A stretch of 47,322 nucleotides of DNA from Tepidimonas sp. UBA997 (GTDB taxonomy: Bacteria > Pseudomonadota > Gammaproteobacteria > Burkholderiales > Burkholderiaceae_C): positions 21,764-69,085 of the forward strand of contig DBAZ01000049.1 of the NCBI GenBank assembly GCA_002291945.1, written 5' to 3'. Position numbers and translations under genes: made by a program. Below, in pieces: positions 44,007 to 47,322 of this stretch. How positions within the stretch are numbered: position 1 is the stretch's first letter; each line of letters opens with the position of its first letter. The notes under the pieces were generated by a model, which saw only the letters and a list, made by a program, of their open reading frames with translations, was not told the DNA's origin and made no database searches.

Positions 44007-44776
44007 AAGTGACTCGCCTGCCCTTCGATTGGCGCACCCTCGGCGTCAGTGCGCTGCTCTTGAGCCTGCTGGTGCCGGCGCATGCACAGCTTTTTGGTGG
44101 CGACGACGAGGCGCGTCGGGCCATCATCAACTTGCGTGAGCGGGTGGAAGTCAACCACAATCGACTCGATGCCGACATCAAGGCGCTGACCGAAGAGATC
44201 GTCCCATTGCGCCGCGGTGTGCTTGATCTGTCTGGCCAACTGGACAGCCTGCGCAGCGAACTGGCCATATTGCGAGGCCAGAACGAGCAGTTGACGCGAG
44301 AACTGGCCGTGCAGCGCGAATTGCTGCAGAGCATGGAGCAGCGCCTGCGCCCGCTGGAGCCGCGGCGTGTCAGTCTGGATGGGATTGAATTTTCTGCTCG
44401 TGCGGAGGAAGTTCAAGCCTTTGAGCTTGCCATGAATGCGATTCGTGCGTCTGATTTTTCTGGGGCGGCGCGGCTGTTCCAGACGCTGACCACCCAGTTC
44501 CCTCACAGTGGCTACGTGCCGACGGCCTTGTATTGGCAGGGTAATGCGTTTTACGCGGCCCGGGAGTATCAGCAAGCGATCGCCAGCTACCAGCGGATGA
44601 TTCAGGCAGCGCCACGTCACCCCCGTGCTCCGGAAGCCCAACTGGCCATCGCCAATTGCCACCTGGAACTCCGTGATGCCGCTGCCATGCGCAAGGCCCT
44701 CCAACAACTGGTGGAGCAATACCCAGAGTCAGAAGCGGCAGCCACCGCACGTGACCGCTTGGCCCGGATACGCTGA
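44003..44776 (+). CDS. cpoB: cell division coordinator CpoB (YbgF)
   Basis: 257-residue periplasmic protein that connects Tol-Pal to septal peptidoglycan synthesis. A signal peptide (cleavage after AHA) is followed by a coiled-coil segment (about 35-115, RRAIINLRERVEVNHNRL and LRGQNEQLTRELAVQREL) that trimerises and binds TolA. The C-terminal half contains tetratricopeptide repeats, with the tol-pal system TPR signature SGYVPTALYWQGNAFYAARE and ARDRLARI. It overlaps pal by 4 bases. Confidence 0.95.
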   Translation: MKVTRLPFDWRTLGVSALLLSLLVPAHAQLFGGDDEARRAIINLRERVEVNHNRLDADIKALTEEIVPLRRGVLDLSGQLDSLRSELAILRGQNEQLTRELAVQRELLQSMEQRLRPLEPRRVSLDGIEFSARAEEVQAFELAMNAIRASDFSGAARLFQTLTTQFPHSGYVPTALYWQGNAFYAAREYQQAIASYQRMIQAAPRHPRAPEAQLAIANCHLELRDAAAMRKALQQLVEQYPESEAAATARDRLARIR

Positions 44777-44790
44777 TTACAATTTGCGCC

Positions 44791-45912
44791 ATGGAACTGG
44801 CCGATCTCAACAGCCTGCGTACGCAGGTTCTCTGGGCAACCCTCGCGGTTGCCTTTGTCTTTGGATTCATTGTCCAGCGCACCCACTTCTGCACCATGGG
44901 TGCGATCAGTGACATCGTGAACATGGGCGACTGGACCCGCATGCGCATGTGGGCCATGGCGGTCGGCGTGGCCATCATCGGTTTTTATGGCATGGCCTGG
45001 CTGGGCTGGATCGATCCCTTGCAAACCATTTATACCGGCGGTCGTGTCGTCTGGCTATCGGCTTTGGTTGGCGGTTGGTTGTTCGGGTTGGGGATGGTGC
45101 TCGCCTCCGGCTGCGGCAGCAAAACCCTGGTGCGTATCGGTGGCGGCAGTCTGAAATCCTTGGTCGTGTTCATCGTGATGGGGGTTGCAGCCTACGCCAC
45201 CCTCAGGGGGCTGACGGCCGTCGTCCGGGTCAATACCGTCGACACCGTGGCGTTCAACTTGACTGGGAGCAGTGCCATCCCGCTCTGGCTGAATGCTGAC
45301 AGCGGCGGTCAGGGTGCGGTCTCGGTGCTGGCACTGATCCTCGCATTCGGGGTGGCCTTGGGCTTGATTGTCTGGGCGGCATGGAGTCGAGATTTTCGGT
45401 CTGCTGCCGACCACTGGTTGGCCGGTGTCGGGATCGGCTCAACGGTCGTGGCCCTATGGTGGGTCACGGGGGTGTTGGGTTTTGTGGAAGAGCATCCCGA
45501 GACCTTGGAGTCGGTTTATCTGGCGACGCAGACGGGGCGGATGGAATCCTTCACCTTTTCGGCCCCCATGGCTCATGTGCTGGACTGGGTCATCTACTTC
45601 AGTGACGCCTCGGTCGTACTGACGGTTGGGGTGGTCGGCGTTTTCGGTGTGGTCGTCGGCGCTTTTGTGCAGGCCTGGTGGGCCAAGACCTTCCAGTGGG
45701 AGGGCTTTCAAAGCACGCAGGACACCGCGCTGCATCTGGCCGGTGCGGTCTGCATGGGGGTGGGAGGGGTGACGGCGCTCGGTTGCACCATAGGGCAAGG
45801 CTTGTCCGGCCTGTCCACCCTTAGCCTGACCAGTGTGCTGGCGGTGGCAGGGATCTGGGCGGGTGCCTGGATCGGGTTCAAGTTTCAGATATGGCTGATC
45901 GAACGTGACTGA
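44791..45912 (+). CDS. YeeE/YedE family sulfur (thiosulfate) transporter
   Basis: 373-residue membrane protein with about nine or ten helices. The family relates to TsuA, which imports thiosulfate using conserved cysteines in the pore. Visible motifs are THFCTMGAISD, VLASGCGSKTLVRIGGGSLK and the repeated LGCTIGQGLSGLSTLS, the three Cys-containing pore segments of the family. Start at 44791. It overlaps tcdA by 8 bases, which suggests co-expression. Confidence 0.9.
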   Translation: MELADLNSLRTQVLWATLAVAFVFGFIVQRTHFCTMGAISDIVNMGDWTRMRMWAMAVGVAIIGFYGMAWLGWIDPLQTIYTGGRVVWLSALVGGWLFGLGMVLASGCGSKTLVRIGGGSLKSLVVFIVMGVAAYATLRGLTAVVRVNTVDTVAFNLTGSSAIPLWLNADSGGQGAVSVLALILAFGVALGLIVWAAWSRDFRSAADHWLAGVGIGSTVVALWWVTGVLGFVEEHPETLESVYLATQTGRMESFTFSAPMAHVLDWVIYFSDASVVLTVGVVGVFGVVVGAFVQAWWAKTFQWEGFQSTQDTALHLAGAVCMGVGGVTALGCTIGQGLSGLSTLSLTSVLAVAGIWAGAWIGFKFQIWLIERD

Positions 45913-46702
45913 TGCCGTGCTGATCGATGTCGAGCGTCGGTTTGGGGGCCTTCGGCGCCTGTATGGGTTCGAGGGGGCACAACGCATTTTTGATGCCCAT
46001 GTGCTGGTCGTCGGGATCGGCGGGGTCGGGTCATGGGTGGCTGAAGCGCTGGGGCGCAGCGGCGTTGGCTGCCTGAGTCTGGTCGATATGGATCATGTGG
46101 CCGAGTCCAACATCAACCGGCAAGTCCATGCCATCACCCCCACGCTGGGGCAGGCCAAGGTCTGTGCGATGCGGGCGCGCATCGAGCACATCAACCCGTT
46201 GGCCCGCGTGCAGGCCATGGACGACTTTGTCACGCCAGACAACTGGACGACCCTGTATGCGCAAGCCTGTCTGGCCCAGCCAGTGGACGCTGTGGTCGAC
46301 GCTTGCGACCAGCAATCAGCCAAAACGGCCATGGCGGCGTGGTCGCTGCATGCCGGAGTTCCATGGATCACCGTTGGTGCTGCAGGTGGAAAAACCCAGG
46401 CACACCGGGTGGATCAGGCTGACCTGGCCGATGTCACCCACGATCCCCTGCTGGCACAGTTGCGCTATCGGCTGCGGAAAACGCACGGCATGCCACGGCA
46501 AGGCCGCATGGGCGTGACCTGTATATTCAGCCGCGAAGCCGTGAAGCAGCCACAGTCCGGATGCGACCCCACTGACAGCAGCTTGAACTGCCACGGCTAT
46601 GGTTCCAGCATTGCCGTCACGGCTGCCTTTGGCATGGTCGCGGCCGGGTGGGTGCTCGACGTTCTGGCACGGGGAGGCCAGAAAAAAATGAAACAGATGT
46701 AA
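45905..46702 (+). CDS. tcdA: tRNA threonylcarbamoyladenosine dehydratase TcdA
   Basis: 265-residue E1/ThiF-like enzyme that uses ATP to dehydrate t6A37 to cyclic ct6A in tRNAs reading ANN codons, including tRNA-Lys. The nucleotide-binding motif VVGIGGVGSWVAEALGRSGVG is followed by LVDMDHVAESNINRQ, the VVDACDQQ strand and VTCIFSREAV. The start is a GTG at 45905 that overlaps the transporter stop. A tRNA-Lys(TTT) gene, of the tRNA class this enzyme modifies, lies 71 bases downstream. Confidence 0.93.
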   Translation: MTDAVLIDVERRFGGLRRLYGFEGAQRIFDAHVLVVGIGGVGSWVAEALGRSGVGCLSLVDMDHVAESNINRQVHAITPTLGQAKVCAMRARIEHINPLARVQAMDDFVTPDNWTTLYAQACLAQPVDAVVDACDQQSAKTAMAAWSLHAGVPWITVGAAGGKTQAHRVDQADLADVTHDPLLAQLRYRLRKTHGMPRQGRMGVTCIFSREAVKQPQSGCDPTDSSLNCHGYGSSIAVTAAFGMVAAGWVLDVLARGGQKKMKQM

Positions 46703-46721
46703 ACCACGTAAAAAAAGACGC

Positions 46722-46727
46722 TATAAT
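46722..46727 (+). promoter_or_regulatory. candidate -10 element (TATAAT) for tRNA-Lys
   Basis: A perfect TATAAT sits in the spacer between tcdA and the tRNA. The -35 region is weak (TGTAAA at 46698-46703, 18 bases upstream). A short inverted repeat (CTTCG/CGAAG, 46734-46750) follows before the tRNA. Confidence 0.5.
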
Positions 46728-46773
46728 TTGAGGCTTCGCAGGTTACGAAGTAATCAGCAGCAAGTTATCAGTT

Positions 46774-46849
46774 GGGTCGTTAGCTCAGTTGGTAGAGCAG
46801 CGGACTTTTAATCCGTTGGTCGCAGGTTCGAATCCTGCACGACCTACCA
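46774..46849 (+). tRNA. tRNA-Lys (anticodon TTT)
   Basis: 76 bases including an encoded CCA. The acceptor stem is GGGTCGT paired with ACGACCT, with a G1-U72 wobble. D-loop AGTTGGTA, anticodon stem GCGGA/TCCGT with loop CTTTTAA (anticodon 46807-46809 TTT), variable loop and T-loop GGTTCGAATCC are all regular. Confidence 0.98.
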
Positions 46850-46857
46850 AATAAATC

Positions 46858-46892
46858 AAGCACTTAGAGCAGAAATGCCCAAGTGCTTTTTT
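46858..46892 (+). terminator. rho-independent terminator of tRNA-Lys
   Basis: AAGCACTT (46858-46865) and AAGTGCTT (46881-46888) form a perfect 8-base-pair stem with a 15-base loop. The 3' arm leads into a run of six T residues ending at 46892. It lies nine bases after the tRNA CCA end. Confidence 0.88.
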
Positions 46893-47149
46893 CTTGTCCC
46901 TCTCCGATGTAACGGCGGATGTAAGCGGATTTCTGGAATCGCCCCAGCCAGAAACCTCCCCGTATCCTTGCCTAAACCTTGTCAGTCCAGCCCCAGCACT
47001 TCGGTTGCTGTTTTCGGTTTGGATTGTTTGGCAACTTCAGAAACCCACGGCGGGCCTTGTCACTGCGCCAGCCTCTCATGCCCTCGATGTGCATGAATGC
47101 CCCACGCCTCAAGGCGCAGGCTACCCGCGAGGTTCTGCGCGGTTTGCCC
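46893..47149. other. spacer after tRNA-Lys, lower GC, no firm gene
   Basis: This 257-base stretch has visibly lower GC than the rest of the window and no recognised gene. It contains two direct GATGTAA copies (46906-46912 and 46918-46924), 12 bases apart. The only open frame with some promise is the minus-strand small ORF listed separately. Confidence 0.5.
46972..47094 (-). CDS. possible small basic ORF, unknown
   Basis: Forty codons from an ATG at 47094 to a TAG at 46972, beginning MHIEGMRGWRSDKARRG and ending WGWTDKV. The product would be strongly basic, with Asn/Pro/Lys in the centre and a single Cys. A GAGG lies about 12 bases upstream of the ATG, slightly far for a ribosome binding site. 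It would follow the truncated minus-strand gene in the same direction. I recognise no family; it may be a chance frame. Confidence 0.25.
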   Translation of the reverse strand: MHIEGMRGWRSDKARRGFLKLPNNPNRKQQPKCWGWTDKV

Positions 47150-47320
47150 TCAGTCGTGTGGTGTCTGGGGTGCGGAATCTGCGGGGGTCTGGGCCAGCTT
47201 CGGCGGGTCTGCCCGCTTCAGTGCGTCCAGTGTCTCCCGGTCTTGCCCCTCCAGCGTTTCACCGGCCAGCATCTTGCGCAGCAGGCTTACCCCCTCGGGT
47301 GTTTTCCAGATGCGGCGGGC
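47150..47320 (-). CDS. C-terminal fragment of an unknown protein, cut by the window edge
   Basis: The last 56 codons of a minus-strand gene with a TGA at 47150-47152; its start lies beyond the window. The visible part begins ARRIWKTPEGVSLLRKML and goes on with AGETLEGQDRETLDALKRA, a charged amphipathic region. It ends in a Pro/Ala/Thr-rich tail, TPADSAPQTPHD. Base periodicity and amino-acid composition look like real coding sequence. I cannot name the family. Its place just beyond a tRNA gene makes a mobile-element origin possible. Confidence 0.5.
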   Translation of the reverse strand, partial: ARRIWKTPEGVSLLRKMLAGETLEGQDRETLDALKRADPPKLAQTPADSAPQTPHD

Positions 47321-47322
47321 TT

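Noticed and set aside
46875..47096. 73-codon plus-strand frame after tRNA-Lys
   Set aside because: It begins inside the terminator loop, is Cys/Pro/Ser-rich without motif, and has no ribosome binding site.

Overview
The window is a GC-rich, densely packed bacterial chromosome segment. Gene content and order (aerobic hemF, monomeric NADP isocitrate dehydrogenase, clpS-clpA, tolB-pal-cpoB, yebC, the purD-hemF-nadD-rsfS-rlmH-maf-rng run) and protein style point to a betaproteobacterium of the order Burkholderiales, most likely Comamonadaceae or a close relative. This placement is inference from family resemblance. Almost all of the window is core housekeeping DNA. No insertion sequence, CRISPR array, prophage or rRNA operon is visible. 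Accessory DNA is suspected only at the right edge, beyond the tRNA-Lys gene.

Layout. 1-12.7 kb: metG, a Uma2-family nuclease, apbC, an orphan YbbP-type permease with a truncated haemoglobin, a fragment of a TacA-type antitoxin, an Smr protein, radC, fkpB-ispH-serS, a hypothetical membrane-anchored protein and an HPF-like ribosome protein. 12.7-15.8 kb: a leftward five-gene operon with a Fur/Zur-type regulator, an ABC ATPase, an FtsX-type permease with a His/Cys-containing loop, a small exported Cys/His protein and a DUF3299 protein. I read it as a metal (probably zinc) responsive transport module. It is divergent from a guanine deaminase gene. 17.3-22.1 kb: a complete tripartite MacAB-type efflux operon (outer-membrane factor, membrane fusion protein, ATPase, permease). 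22.1-28.4 kb: a DUF192 protein, icd, clpS, clpA and a MliC-like lipoprotein. 28.4-33.1 kb: sbcB, a HerA/YjgR-type ATPase and a chemotaxis receptor. 33.2-40.1 kb: yebC, then the tightly coupled purD-hemF-nadD-rsfS-rlmH-maf-rng run, with most start and stop codons overlapping. 40.1-46.9 kb: msbA, tolB-pal-cpoB (without tolQRA beside it), a YeeE/YedE sulfur transporter, tcdA and tRNA-Lys(TTT) with a clear terminator. 46.9-47.3 kb: lower-GC sequence with a truncated unknown gene on the minus strand.

The most interesting points are the regulator/ABC/DUF3299 metal module with its candidate operator shared with guaD, tcdA sitting next to a tRNA that belongs to its substrate class, repeated short tandem duplications placed exactly at stop codons, the antitoxin remnant, the split tol-pal cluster with a Tat-like TolB leader, and the probable foreign DNA after tRNA-Lys.
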